64,000 nucleotides of DNA from Odontocerum albicorne (taxonomy: Eukaryota; Arthropoda; Insecta; Trichoptera; Odontoceridae): positions 16,449,220 through 16,513,219 of the forward strand of contig OX463859.1 of the NCBI GenBank assembly GCA_949825065.1. Direction: 5' to 3'. The position numbers were made by a program, and so were the translations under genes. The notes beneath the pieces are model-generated. The model did no database searches, was not told the DNA's origin, and saw nothing but the letters and a program-made list of their open reading frames with translations. The stretch's first letter is position 1, and each line of letters starts with the position of its first letter. Below, in pieces: positions 25,406 to 37,147 of the stretch.

Positions 25406-25718
25406 TACTTCTGGTTATAATGTAACTAATTTTGTACAATAATGTGTTATGAAATAAAACTTTACTTTCCGTTATTGGAGCAGGATACACTTTAATTGGA
25501 GGATTTTATATTAAAATTAAGAGACGCTATTGGCCCCTGTTCGTTTTAGAAAACGGTGGATATGCAGTAACCAATAAAATAATCATTATTGAAGGGAAAG
25601 TGAGGGACTCGTGGTATCGTTTCTTGAAACCAATTTTTGTTCCAAAATATACGGTCACATCAGCAACACCACATAAAATCCCGGTCTAAGAGTGCTCCGC
25701 GCTTTGCCATCTTTCGCT

Positions 25719-25931
25719 TTATAATTTGATGTCCTCAAGCCAATTTTCATAAAACCCCTCCCTGCCTTGATAAAGCGCTTGAACCCACAGATTTTTTTTC
25801 TGTGCATAATCTTCCCATAGTTCTAAATCCATGTTATTATTCTTTATGGCGCTACGGCATGGCCTAAAATGATATAATATCATTAAAAAAGATATGAAAA
25901 TAACAAGGCATCTACTGAACATTTTCGACAA
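25719..25931 (-). CDS. Candidate small secreted protein, unrecognised
   Basis: A 70-residue frame with two possible starts (MSK-MFSRC). Residues 4-26 (FSRCLVIFISFLMILYHFRP) look like a signal peptide, and RSA could end in a cleavage site. The rest (DLELWEDYAQKKNLWVQALY, REGFYENWLEDIKL) is hydrophilic and aromatic, unlike the AT-driven random frames nearby. No family was recognised. It may equally be one exon of a larger gene or chance. Confidence 0.3.
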   Translation of the reverse strand: MSKMFSRCLVIFISFLMILYHFRPCRSAIKNNNMDLELWEDYAQKKNLWVQALYQGREGFYENWLEDIKL

Positions 25932-26079
25932 GATAAAATTTTGTAGTTCAGATTGTCAAAATTAAGTTAGAATAATATATTCATATTATAAGTCTGTATT
26001 AAAAAACGCTTATTATATTTTTGAAAATAAATATAATTATTCAAGATAAATGTGAACCAAAAATGTATTTATTAGGGTG

Positions 26080-26385
26080 AAAATGAGTAGCGGTGGTTAA
26101 GGCATGTTGAACAGAAGCGTGACAAAAGACTGGCATAACACATGTATAATGCAAGCATGAGTTAGAGTCGTGGTAGAGGATGACCAAGAAAGTATTGTTG
26201 GGCCAAAAGTGAACGAAATTTGAAATAAAATAAGATAAGAAGTAAGAGAATCAGAAGGAACTGTGTGATAAGATGTTTTTGATGTGGAGGAGGTAAAATA
26301 AATATGTTATGATACGAAAAATTGACGTTCTGTTCAATCTGCCTTCCCTAACATGGAGATGGCGTGATGGTATTTATGTATATAT
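26080..26385 (+). mobile_element. LINE-A 3' part, forward
   Basis: GTGGTTAAGGCATGTTGAAC, GGTAGAGGATGACCAAGAAA and the end ACATGGAGATGGCGTGATGG follow the LINE-A order. The frame is broken. Confidence 0.65.
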
Positions 26386-26424
26386 CATAAGTATTAGTAT
26401 TATTTGCGTCTCAAAAGATTTAAA

Positions 26425-26592
26425 TAAACGTGGCCTATGTTAGTCGGTAAGACAGGCTGTTTTCCGATCCGTAGGTGGCGTATTCGATTCCCGATTGTAC
26501 CCATTTTCGTAAAAGGTCTGGTTTTTGCTTCAGATATTTTCAACATCTTTCTGGTTGGATGGAATAAGTCATTTATTTGTGTCCAGACCATC
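26425..26592 (+). mobile_element. SINE-1, head and body
   Basis: A box GTGGCCTATGTTAGTCGG, B box GCGTATTCGATTCCCG, then CAACATCTTTCTGGTTGG. The usual TTGTAC tail is lost. Confidence 0.65.
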
Positions 26593-26874
26593 AATTGTTA
26601 ATTATAGCATGTGTTTCCATAAGAAGGCAACATAGATCGCCATATCATTCGAATTAACCAGGTCTTGCCTTGAGCATGATGTCCCGATGTTCGGACAAGT
26701 AGGCATATACTGTAAGTCCTATATAGCTCAACAAACATGTTAAATACTACTTTCGTCCAAGAAATACCATATTTGCACGCTCACTATGCATGTCATCTCT
26801 ATTCGGAGTTTTCGAATTGTAAGAAATCACCACATGACTATAAACCCATCAAATGTACAACGAAAGCTTCATCA

Positions 26875-27205
26875 TACTGTCAGCTCATGACTCATGACTG
26901 AACATCGTTACTTCCATGATATCCCTTTGCAGCTCCATCCATCTCTGTACTCCGCAATTCAAAGAACAGTGATCTAGAGTCGCTCCCCATTGGAGTTGTT
27001 CCTCTTCTGTGAAAAATATTTCACGTTTCCAATTACCACAAGCTTCTTCAAACAGTCTTAGCCACGGGCAATATATTCAAACAACCGGATGACCTGTCGT
27101 TGGCAGATTGTCGACAATATATCAGCGGCTTTCAGTTCTTCAAGAATCGAGGCATTAGTTTCCCTTACCATTGATGGAATTCATAACACACTTTTCCAGC
27201 ACCAC
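26875..27205 (-). mobile_element. LINE-D RT C-terminal fragment
   Basis: The minus strand encodes, with frameshifts, NASILEELKA, LSTICQRQVIRLF and IARG, then a GATGGATGGAGCTGCAAAGG segment. The same order occurs at 37975-38375 (NASIHKELSI, LSTICLRLVERFF). It is the terminal domain of a non-LTR element. Confidence 0.7.
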
Positions 27206-28211
27206 ACTCAAATCCGTGTATATTCTACGTCTCTCCCTTGCTCTCAGTCATTAGAATTTTGTGAGTTTGCTTTTTTTAGTTTGTAGCGATGTTCGTTACC
27301 AATGTAGCGTGTGTCCTATTAGGACGTGCTGATGATGTTGATGTTGACATCGCTATATCCGTTTTAGTCGAATTCTGCGTTCCTTTTCGTTCGGGGTCAT
27401 CAATGTAGCGAGTTGCTTATCTTGATACGTCGTGATGATTTTGATATGTATTTAAAATAAATATAGAACTCAGGAATGCGGATAAAAGCGAAAGTGAATA
27501 GCGGGTAAATAATAATAAGTCTTAACAGTTGGATGAATAATAATCTTTATTTCTCTACAAGTAGGTATTTTTATAGTAGTGAGTGAATGTGCTCGCGATA
27601 CATACTCTGTCTCACTCCTGCGCGTGCACTATTGTAGCGGGTAGTATATTTATTTGCCGAGACGGCGAGACAGAACGTAAATACTATTTGTGAGTAAACA
27701 TTGTTGACGTTTCTAGTATGTGACAATTGTAAATAGTTCATCGGTCGTTGACCCTGTATGTTTAACAATTATTTATTTATTTATTTACAAATTATGCTTG
27801 ACAATATATTTAACAGGGACGTAGGTACCCTACAAGTTTTTTTCTGCCATTCATTAATTTTCTGCTTTTTTTTCTTAATTTACATATATTATACTAGGGT
27901 GTGGACTGAAAAACATCACATGTTCTCGCGACCGGGCTCGTCCTATATAAATGGGGTGTTTCTCGACCGGGGGGGATGTTATAAGATTTACCTAGACCTT
28001 TTAATAGCTTCTCTCTTAAATGTATTTTCTGCTATTTATCTTGAAATATATATGCGATTTCAGAATGTATTTATATATAATGTGTACAAACTATGTTGCT
28101 ATCAATAAACCTGTATTCGTTTATTACCTATTTAAATAAAGGCATTAGTTTGCTTTACATAAATATTGTAAAGATAAAACTCGACAAGATGCATTTTTGC
28201 CGTCGTTTATT
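27206..28211. other. Unassigned; imperfect 70-bp repeat near 27.3-27.45 kb
   Basis: CAATGTAGCG occurs at about 27300 and 27402, each followed by a string with CGTGATGATTTTGAT or CGTGCTGATGATGTTGAT. The part at 27570-27760 is less AT-rich and could be an old LTR, but no ends were found. Confidence 0.3.
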
Positions 28212-28281
28212 TATGTATTTGTGATGGTTCTACGCTTCTATATATTTATTTGTGATGGTTCTACGCTTCTATATATTTTCA
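28212..28281. repeat. Tandem duplication, 33-bp unit
   Basis: ATTTGTGATGGTTCTACGCT and the following TCTATATATT occur twice back to back without change. Confidence 0.9.
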
Positions 28282-28702
28282 AGTTTTATTTTATATTATA
28301 TAACGTAATATAATAAAAATCTACATAAAATATTTTCCTTGAGAACCTCCGTTAAACGGAATTATTAGAAAATTTTGTTTTTTCTCTTATTTAAAGACAT
28401 TCCGTTAATGTCTTCATATTTTTTAGTCTGGAAACTCATTTATTTCGTCGTAAATCTTCTTAACACAGGCATAAATTTTGATGAAGTCGCTTTGTTGTTA
28501 CTGAATTTTTATATTTCGAAATTGAAGTAATTGCGTGATACGGAACAATAATAAGCGAAAATAATTTATATTTCATAACCAGCAATAATATGATTTCGTA
28601 AAAGAAGAAAGGTAAAGTTGTTACACCTTATTTTATGTGCACAAATAATTTTAAGAAAGCATTCAAGTTGAAACGCTTTAGTATTCCTTCAAATATAATA
28701 TG
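28282..28702. other. AT-rich, no feature seen
   Basis: No supported frame. Confidence 0.3.
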
Positions 28703-28905
28703 TCACCTTCCGTGGTCTAATTGGTACAATACTTGTCTTCCAGCACGAAGGTGTTGGGTTTGATTTCCGAAGATCCCCAATTCTTTTTACAACATATATT
28801 TCAATATATTTATGATTGGTTGGAATAAATGTCTATGTAACAACAATTCCATCCGGCTGTACATATTGTAAACAACAAGAATTTAGTAAAATTCAATACG
28901 GGCGT
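28703..28905 (+). mobile_element. SINE-1, complete but diverged
   Basis: The head CCTTCCGTGGTCTAATTGGT has B box TTGGGTTTGATTTCC. The tail contains GATTGGTTGGAATAAATG, CCATCCGGCTGTACATATTG and a final TAAAATTCAATAC. Confidence 0.7.
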
Positions 28906-29039
28906 GTGGTTTAACAAGCATTAATTTAAACTATACTTAAAACCAAGATCGATTTTAAAAAATGACAATTTCCTCATGCGTAGTTATTTAAAATAAAAAA
29001 TATAACAATTACTCGTATAACGCAAAATGTTACGTTTCG

Positions 29040-29110
29040 AAATGGGAACGAACCGACAATCTTCTTTTGTCCAAAAAGCTGCCTTCACCATCTAGGTTAT
29101 TGCAGGCGTA
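29040..29110 (-). mobile_element. SINE head, reverse
   Basis: B box complement GGGAACGAACCGACAATC and A box complement CACCATCTAGGTTATTGC. Confidence 0.5.
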
Positions 29111-30771
29111 AACTATATAGTTGACTGAATATATTTGACATTGTCTTTTTAATGCTATGTGTGTTTTTTTTCCTCACAAGTATGGATATGACATTCACGC
29201 CATGTCCTCCAAAGACCACCCATACTTTTAATCATACACGTCTAATAAACATCTCTCCTATTTTAATATTATTTTAATTAACTGTGTGATGCTTTTCATC
29301 CAAAGTTTTTTTTTTCCTTTCACAAAAAATATTTATTCAAACTTATTGCGCATCAAAGTGGAAAGAAATATTTATTCTAATAATTTGACTGTCAGTTGAT
29401 TTATTTCAATTGGTATTTATCCATTATTATTCAACCGAAAAATTGGAAAATACAATATTCCAATGGCCATAATTTTATTTCAAATAACGCCTAGCTGCAC
29501 TCAACACATTAATTCCATTCAATTCGTTCAATTGTCGTTCGATTCTCGATTATCTATGGGTATGGCACTTAAGAAAATTGTCTATGGAACGTTTCCTTCG
29601 TCTTCCACAGGGCCGGTGTTCAGATATGTGCAATATATGCATCTCGTCTAGGGCGACAAGTTATATGTATTCAAAATATTACTTTTATCTTAGTATATAA
29701 AGAAACAACTATAAATTTGAAGAAAACAATCTTATTATAAATTTTGAATACTCGAATCGTGTTTTTTTATTAAATTTACTGTTATTAAATTAATAGATAT
29801 AATTTTCGTTGAATGCATTGTTTGTTGTTGCATATTTTTACAAAATACTTTTTTTATGTACAACGATCATTTGTGTTTAACGACATGAAATATTTAATTC
29901 GACAGCTTATTTGCATTTAACATTTGAAAAAAAAATTTCTTGTAATTTTTTATAATCATTCATAAAATTTATAATATATCAAGAAGAAGAAAAAAAACGT
30001 TTTCTAATGCATATTATTTGTGGGCTATGGGTATCATTTGAAAAATATGAACGGTGTTTATTTTCAGTAGAAATAGAGAAATGTTTTATAGTTAAGTGAA
30101 AATATTTTTTCTGCAATACTAAAATATAAGAAATCAAGTAGAAAATATACTAAATATAAAGAGCCAAGATTTTATAAATAAAAATGTATTCAAATTGAAT
30201 ATTATTTTTAAGCAGGCCCTGAACGGGCAGTTCGATAAATTCAAAATTGCCGCTTTTTTTCACATCACGTGATATGGACAGGCCAATTACCGGCGACAAA
30301 GAGGGCAGAAGACGTGCCAGATAAGGATCCCCCTGTCCCTCTCTTGCCGTTCGGTGGCGTTCTTAAATTTAAACGACGCAAGAATGAGATGGCTAGGAAT
30401 GAGCGCCGAAGCGAAGAAATGCATTTCCTGCAATTTATATTTCTATTCTATTCTTTTTACACTCTCTTCGATCTATTTTGAATGTAGAATATAATATTTT
30501 AGGGTGACTAAATACCGATATATGTTGGGATTATTCAATATTAAAAAAATAATATGCTACTGTTCAGTAACACTGATACTAATTTACCTTGACTTTTTTA
30601 AGTATTTTAAGTATTCGTTGTGAGCAAAATATTGGATTGAGGATAAAATAATTTAAAATGAATTTCGATCTAAGACACATATATACATGTTTGGTATAAT
30701 CAATTTCAAAAAAACTATTTTTTACTGGATAGGGAAGGAAATCAATCGGAATTTATATGGAGTGTAATTAA
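29111..30771. other. Unassigned; GC-richer patch at 30.2-30.44 kb
   Basis: 30269-30481 is an open frame of 70 residues (MIWTGQLPATKRAEDVP...PFGGVLKFKRRKNE) in less AT-rich sequence. No family was recognised and its end is AT-driven. The rest is AT-rich. Confidence 0.25.
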
Positions 30772-30773
30772 TA

Positions 30774-32060
30774 GGTTAGTCAATAAGTTTTGAAAGCGAC
30801 ATCTATGGAGCAGTAGAAAAACCAAAGTTTCTACGCCATTTTAATATTTCATCTTTCATAAGAACGTACTCAAAATTTCATTTCGATCTGTCAATTCATT
30901 CTTTGTTTACAAGCCATTTGAAGTTGACGTGTCAGTGTATTTTTTAACAATGGAAAAATCCGAATATCGTGCAGTGATTAAATTCTTTGTTTTGGAAGGT
31001 TTATCGGCTACTGAGATCCATGCAAAGATGGTGAAAGTATTAAAGGAGTCTTCTCCTTCATTTCCAACCGTTCACCGATGGGTTTTGGAGTTTAAGTGTG
31101 GCCGTACAAGCGTTGAAGGCGATCCACGCTCAGGACGTCCAAAAAGTGCATCAACACCAGAAATCATAGCGAAAATACAGGATATGGTTTTGGAAGATCA
31201 TCGATCGACTATGGATGTGATAGCTGACACTATAGGCATCTCACATGGAACAACATGGCATATTTTGGCTGAAGTTTTGGGTTTCAAAAAACTGTTTGCA
31301 CAATGGGTGCCGCATTGCTAACAATGCAACAAAAACACGTTCGAATGCGACTTTCTGAGCAACATTTGGAGCAATTTCGAAAGGATAAAAAGGATTTTCT
31401 GCGTCGATTCATCACTATGGATGAGACTTGGGTCTGCCACCATGATCCTGAATCAAAACAAGAGGCTAAAGAGTGGTGTGAACCAGGCACTTTGGCTCCG
31501 AAGCGAGTTCGTGTCCAGAATTCGGCCAAGAAGGTGTTAGCGTCAGTTTTTTGGGATGCAAAAGGAATTTTATTAATAGATTATCTCCAAACTGGTAAGA
31601 CAATCAACTCTGATTATTATTGTGACCTTTTGGACCAATTGGATGAAAAAAATTGTGAAAAAAGACCCGGTTTGCAGAAGAAAAAAATCATTTTTCATCA
31701 AAACAATGCACCTGCTCACACAGCTCAAAAAACCATCGCGAAAATCAGTGAATTGGGGTACGGATTGTTGCAGCGTCCACTCTATTCGCCAGATTTAGCT
31801 CCCTCTGACTTCTGGCTGTTCTCACACCTCAAAAAATTCCTTCGTGGAAAGCATTTTTCATCAAACGAAGAGGTTATAGCCGTCGTAGAGGAGTATTTTG
31901 CAGGCCTTCCAGAAAGTCACTTCCGTGATGGGACAACAAAGTTGGAAGATCGTTGAACCAAGTGTATTGATCTTATGGGAGACTATACTGAACAATAAAA
32001 GTAATTTCCCCCCAAAAAAAATGTATTTACATTTCCGCTTTCAAAACTTTTTGACTAACC
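30774..32060 (+). mobile_element. Complete mariner transposon (inactivated)
   Basis: Terminal inverted repeats of about 25 bp (30774-30798 starting GGTTAGTCAATAAG; 32036-32060 ending TGACTAACC) differ at a single position. Both ends are flanked by TA (30772-30773 and 32061-32062), the expected target duplication. The length is about 1.29 kb, normal for mariner, and the interior is one transposase gene with three disabling changes. The transposase resembles the irritans-type mariners (MEKSEYRAVIKFF.LEGLSATE); the subfamily is inferred from memory. Confidence 0.95.
30950..31998 (+). pseudogene. mariner transposase, three disabling lesions
   Basis: The ATG at 30950 (MEKSEYRAVIKF) is chosen over the upstream in-frame GTG. 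The N-terminal helix-turn-helix domains run to about residue 120, followed by the WVPH linker. A one-base deletion at about 31313-31316 shifts the frame directly after WVPH. The catalytic domain then continues to YSPDLAPSDFWLF. The first catalytic Asp is intact (31420-31422, MDETWV) and the third is intact (31807-31809, PSD), with the D34D spacing kept. The second is Asn (AAC at 31702-31704, in HQNNAPAH where HQDNA is expected). A TGA at 31954-31956 replaces the expected Trp, and the reading frame then continues to a TAA at 31996-31998. Full length would be about 350 residues. It cannot transpose itself. Confidence 0.95.
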
Positions 32061-32063
32061 TAG

Positions 32064-33195
32064 TACATTATTTCTTATAGTCTTTGCTGTGCCTCGTAGT
32101 CGATGATCCCCTCGCCACTCCAAACGAATATCTTGAACCGTTCTTCCACGTCGATCATATGATCTTCTGTGAGAAAACAGCCCGATCCTAGATGCGCACT
32201 CCCTTCCGCAAATGTCACAGACATCTGGACCTTACTGAGCCGCCCGGCTATGCACACGCATGTTAGCAGTGAGCTAACTGGCTGTTTCTCACGCGTATAG
32301 CCGCTGAGACACCACCAGCCCGAGAACATACGGCTCTCTACCCCTCACGGTCCCGAGCCACCTTATCCTAGTCCTCAGGCACCCCGCACAAAGTAAGCGA
32401 CTCTCGCAGACTATCCTTGTAGCGCTTCATCTGCCCACCAACTCTTCGCTTCCCCGTATAAGACCCGTTTTGGGATTCTATGATCGCCCATTCATATCAC
32501 ATGCCCAGTCCACCGCAATTTCGCCTTTGCAACCATATATTCTATAGATTTACAGTTGGAGTGTTGTGGGACCGAAACATTTGTGACATGATCACTCCAG
32601 TGGATCCGAAGAATTCGGCGAAGGAAACATTTCAAGGCTTTGAATGTGCCTTCTATAGAGAACCCAAGTCTGAGACCCATAAAGAAGTGTGGGGAGGACA
32701 ACAGCGTTATAGACTGATATACTTGTGAAATGGGAGATGTCTTTGCTGTAGAATACTCTGTGTCATTCAATTTAACAACAGCCGTTGACGCATTCCGATG
32801 CGACTCTTCAGTTCATAATCAAGAGAAGAGTTCAAAGTTAGGATGCTGCCCAGATATCTAAAGTTAGGTACTTGATCCAGTTGCACACCATTCACTCGAA
32901 TGTCGGGTGATTGAAGCATCTCATTCCCTGCAGAACAAGCTAGCACCTGAGTTTTCTTCACATTTATTTCCAGGCCAAACATCTGATATACCTTTGTATA
33001 AACATTGATGATTTCTCGAAGGTCTTCCTCTGAATGCGCAACAAGATCTCAACCATCCGCATATTGCAGCTCCGTAACGTAACATATGTGTGAGCAACTC
33101 TTATTTGGACATGTAATCTACGCAGGTTATGTAGTCCCCCATCAGTCCTGTATCTCACCTCAATTCCTGACACAAGGTCATCTGTCAACGACAAA
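32064..33195 (-). mobile_element. LINE-E: RT fragment with destroyed active site
   Basis: The minus strand encodes GIEVRYRTDGGLHNLRRL, then YVTELQYADG and a stop at about 33052-33072. The RT box should be YADD and reads YADG plus stop. FGLEINVKKTQVLA, VNGVQLDQVPNFRYLGSI and LNSSLDYELKSRIG follow, then RILRIHWSDHVTN and KAKLRWTGHVI after a frameshift (about 32492-32600). The end (32075-32330) encodes the hydrophilic C-terminus. This order is typical of the RT-to-C-terminus part of APE-type non-LTR elements. The left end lies within a few bases of the mariner. Confidence 0.8.
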
Positions 33196-33529
33196 CATAA
33201 AAGCTGTTTTTTATAAATGTTTGATCTTTGTGATTTGTTTTATATCCATATATACGAGTAACACGCACTGCCAAACTTTTATCTAGACGGGCCATATACT
33301 TTCTGACAAAAGTTGTTGCGGGCTAGAGGACAAAAAAAAATGTAAGTACTGCATTTAAATTAAACGATTGATATATTAAATAAATATCAATAATTCTCTT
33401 GTAATTACAATTATATACATGAATTAAAATTATCTCAAAAACAATCAGAGAGAAAAATGAAACTGCTATGTATCATCCATTGAATTTTTCCTGTCAGGAT
33501 GCATGCTTGCTATTGACATTCTTAATATA
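33196..33529. other. AT-rich spacer, no feature seen
   Basis: One TACGAGTA at 33253. Confidence 0.3.
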
Positions 33530-33780
33530 CATACATACGATCATGGCATTTCACTGTCGGGGTAAGCAGAGATAACAAAGCGCCAGAATGTTTTATCTCG
33601 ACACACATTCTTAGCTTCTTCTACATTCATACACCTCCTCATATAACTTATACAATTTATCTGACTTTCCACGTTTCCTTCTCGCAGAATGTCATTACTC
33701 GATCCAACCCTATTTTCCTAGGTCTTCTTCTCACACGTATTCAACTCAGATTTGAACTTTATATCACTTTATACATATTA
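33530..33780 (-). mobile_element. LINE-A 3' part, reverse
   Basis: Plus-strand CATTTCACTGTCGGGGTAAG, CTTCTACATTCATACACCTC, CTCGATCCAACCC and CTAGGTCTTCTTCTCACAC are in LINE-A reverse order. Confidence 0.7.
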
Positions 33781-35114
33781 ATATCGATATTCTTATTATC
33801 GCTTAAAAATAGGTATCAGTTAATTTTGATTCTTTTTGGGTTTTTATGGATGTTCATTATTGAGAAAGCTTGTTTCTATATAAAAGTTAATCCAAAAATA
33901 AAAAGTAATTTTATTGCTATTTTTTTCATATAAACTAGCTATTTTGCATTTTTTTTTTCATATTAATTTTTTTCATATCTGCTTTAAGATTTTAATAAAA
34001 ATTATTTATATTTTTATTCCATTCCGCGCGCCATTAATATGGACCTCGCGGCTTGGACCATACCATAGTTTGGGTATGCCTGATGAATAGCATATCTTTC
34101 GAAATAAGTTGATTCAATAATTCTGTTCAAGTTTTAAAAAACCAATTCATTTTATTCCTTCTTTTATGTCATGAATGCACGTGTTGTTGTTTCTAATTTG
34201 CATTGTATATTTTGTCACTTAAAAACCTTATTCAATCTTATTTATTTCTGATATCAACATTTATTTTTGCAATTTTCTAAAAAAAAATTTTTTTTGTGGG
34301 GAAAAAGTGGAATAAACAGTGTTTGATAAAACAAATTACAATGTTTTCATATTGTTAACCTGTGCCACTTACGTGACGGAATATTTATTTATTTTCCTCA
34401 GTACAAATTGTTTCCTAGTAAAGTTATAATATATGTCAAAAAATATATATTTTAGACTAATTAATTAAATAAATATCTTAACATTGTGGTCACCCCACAA
34501 GAACCGGAAACGTCACAGGATCTCGGTGATCGAAACTTTTTAGAATTGCTGTTAAATGGCTGCCATTTCCTGCTGACTTCTTATTTTGGCGCGAAAACGT
34601 CTTTTTTCTTGTTCTCTCCATTGTGCTCAGCCATTCAAATTTTCTATAAAAGAGAAATCTCCTTGTCTTTTTCAACGTAGACTCTTATTGGATCGCGCTT
34701 TCTTCTGAGTAGCGACATTAAGCTAATTGGAAAATATCTGTTCCATTGTGCTTTGTATCTTAAATAAACTTGAAATGGGTTCTTCCCTATTTTTTTGATT
34801 GAGTGCATATCTGTTATTAAAAATATTTTTTTTTTACAAATGTCTAACTGAATTAGTTTGTCATTTCTTTTTATTATTTCTGACTTTGATTAACATTAAA
34901 ATGGGTTACTGTTGTATTTTCTTTGCTTAGAATTGAAAACGAAACATCCGGTTAGACGACAAACGTTTAAGTGCTTTATTATTTCTAGGAATATTCATAT
35001 TTTATAACGTATAGTATATGCCGCCATGATTTACACTTAAAAATCTTGTGGTTGAGTGATTCAAATATTTGTATTGTATTATCCTTTGTCGTAAACAGTA
35101 CTTTTATCCCTTTG
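33781..35114. other. Unassigned; possible LTR-like signals at 34.5-34.8 kb
   Basis: CTATAAAAG near 34641 and AATAAA near 34763 lie 120 bp apart in less AT-rich sequence, as a TATA box and polyadenylation signal would in an LTR. No TG..CA ends or target duplication could be fixed. The rest is AT-rich. Confidence 0.25.
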
Positions 35115-35625
35115 GAATACAAAGCATTTCGGCATTTCCATGTCGGGGCAGGCAGATAGGACAATGCGGCAGACTTTTCTGTCTCGACGAACATATATTT
35201 TCCCTCTTCTACACCCAGACACCTTCTCATACAACTCCTACAAATTCCCTAGCTTTCTACGTTTCCTTCTTTGAAAACTTCATCTTACTCATCCCATCTG
35301 CCATAAGTTCACTTTCATCCCTACTCAACTCATTCCGTATTATATCAAACATTTTTATCCCTTGCATTCTTCTTAGTGCACACATCTCTACAGTCCTGTT
35401 TTCACTCTCGTATATCTAATTTGATACTAAAATAGTTGTGAACTACTCGTATCACCTTGATAATTTTTTTATACTATCCAATTCGAGACGATATACTTTA
35501 GTGCCCCATTGGATTTGTTTTTTATCGCTACAAATTGTTCGATATGTCTCATAACTCTTCCATCATCTATTTAAATACTATACAAATAGCGGAATTGCTC
35601 AATTTGCTCCGATATTTTATTCAAC
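35115..35625 (-). mobile_element. LINE-A, reverse, extending into its 5' part
   Basis: Plus-strand CATTTCCATGTCGGGGCAGG, CTTCTACACCCAGACACC and CAACTCATTCCG are from the 3' region. The segment TTGATACTAAAATAGTTGTG and TCTCATAACTCTTCCATCA matches the more internal part also seen at 12833 and 16870. An internal deletion lies near 35300. Confidence 0.65.
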
Positions 35626-36143
35626 CAATGATGATTATGATTATGATAATACGGCTGGACGATATTTCCAATACAGTTGATATAAAAAGCTCAGAGAAAG
35701 TTCAAGAGAGCCATTACTCCTGTTGACCAACAAAAGGACATGAGAAATATGAAAAACATAACAGTGAAGTGATTGAACCATAAAAAATCAATAAAACCGC
35801 TCAACTCATAACAGCAGTCACTGACCCCAATTTCCACAACACAATCGACAATTAACTCATACATTATCAACAGTAGACTTGCATGTCTATCATGCAATGT
35901 GTTTTTCCACTTTGCATTTGAAATTGCGAGTCTTACACCTTCAATAAATTATGAACTGAAATATATTTTTTCAAATCAAAACCATAAAATTTCTAAAATA
36001 ATATTCAGTTGTCTGTAGATTAATGTATAAAAGATTCCCTTCATATTTCAAACACAGTGGTTCATATTTGTTAAATAAATTTAGCTTGCATGTTAACATT
36101 TCAAATCAAACTTCAAAGGTTTGTTTTTCAGGATTTCAAAGTC
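35626..36143. other. Unassigned
   Basis: Plus-strand reading near 35690-35770 gives short peptide-like pieces (SSEKVQESHYSC) without a recognised family. Confidence 0.25.
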
Positions 36144-36415
36144 TCAAACATATTAAAGTGGATTTTATAAAACCTCGTTGTTTTTCAAAATATAACTATT
36201 TTGCATTATCTGGTCTAGACTCTATCCTATAAGTCAAGTTTTTTTCAATCGTGTGGTATCTTTCAGCATAGCCAAATCGTTAATTCGGACATGTATGTGT
36301 ATAAAAGAGTATGGCCGTAAAATAAAAACATTTTAAAGTGAATTTTATAAAACCTCTTTGTATATCAAAAGAAAAATATGAAAAAAAATATCTGGTCTAG
36401 ACTCTATCCTTGTCA
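36144..36415. repeat. Direct repeat, two copies about 180 bp apart
   Basis: AAACATATTAAAGTGGATTT, AAAACCTCGTTG and ATCTGGTCTAGACTCTATCC at 36147-36236 recur as AAACATTTTAAAGTGAATTT, AAAACCTCTTTG and the identical ATCTGGTCTAGACTCTATCC at 36328-36414. Confidence 0.85.
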
Positions 36416-37147
36416 ACCCATAAATCATGTAATTTCATTAAATGTTTAAACAGTTTTTATATTCGATACGTTATTGTGAAATTGCTTGAATTTTAGAAAA
36501 ATATGTTTTTGAAGTTTCAGTTTTAATAAATATACTATCCGAATACATTTTTAAGTCGTCGTGTTCTGAAAATGGCTTTGAATTTACAAGAACTTTGGGC
36601 TAGATTTTATTTTTGTTTAACTTTTTTGTTTTAATATGTCAAATACATAATACAGACTAATGTGACGTATCATATGGTCTAGCAAATATTTTAAAACATT
36701 CGACATTAGTATAATTCGATTACATTACTATTTAAATCGTTTCAGGATGGTGGACAATTTAGTAATTATATACAATTTTTACTTTTCCTCTTTTAACATA
36801 TTATATCGAATGAAATAAATATGTTTATTTAAATTACTTCTCTTAACAGTCAAAGGGGTATTATTGTATTCAATTTAGTAAATTATACTTTCCCTTATCA
36901 AGTAATGGAAAGCAAAAAAAAAAACCGACTGTCCATCAATAATTATAATACAATAACTTATAAGTGTCACATTGTGAACAAGTAATTATTTAAAATTGTA
37001 CGAAAAGCCATTATTGTTTAAAAGCGATAATATATTGACAGAACTAAAGCTCATCTTTAGTACGTTTCTTCTTATTGATATAAAATCAGTGTGTAAGTCA
37101 ATTCCATATATAACACAATATATATGACAATAATATTCTCCCAGTAC
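36416..37147. other. AT-rich, no feature seen
   Basis: No supported frame. Confidence 0.3.

Noticed and set aside
31284..31529. Minus-strand 81-residue frame
   Set aside because: Antisense of the mariner transposase.
34484..34800. Solo LTR
   Set aside because: TATA-like and AATAAA signals only; no TG..CA ends and no target duplication found.
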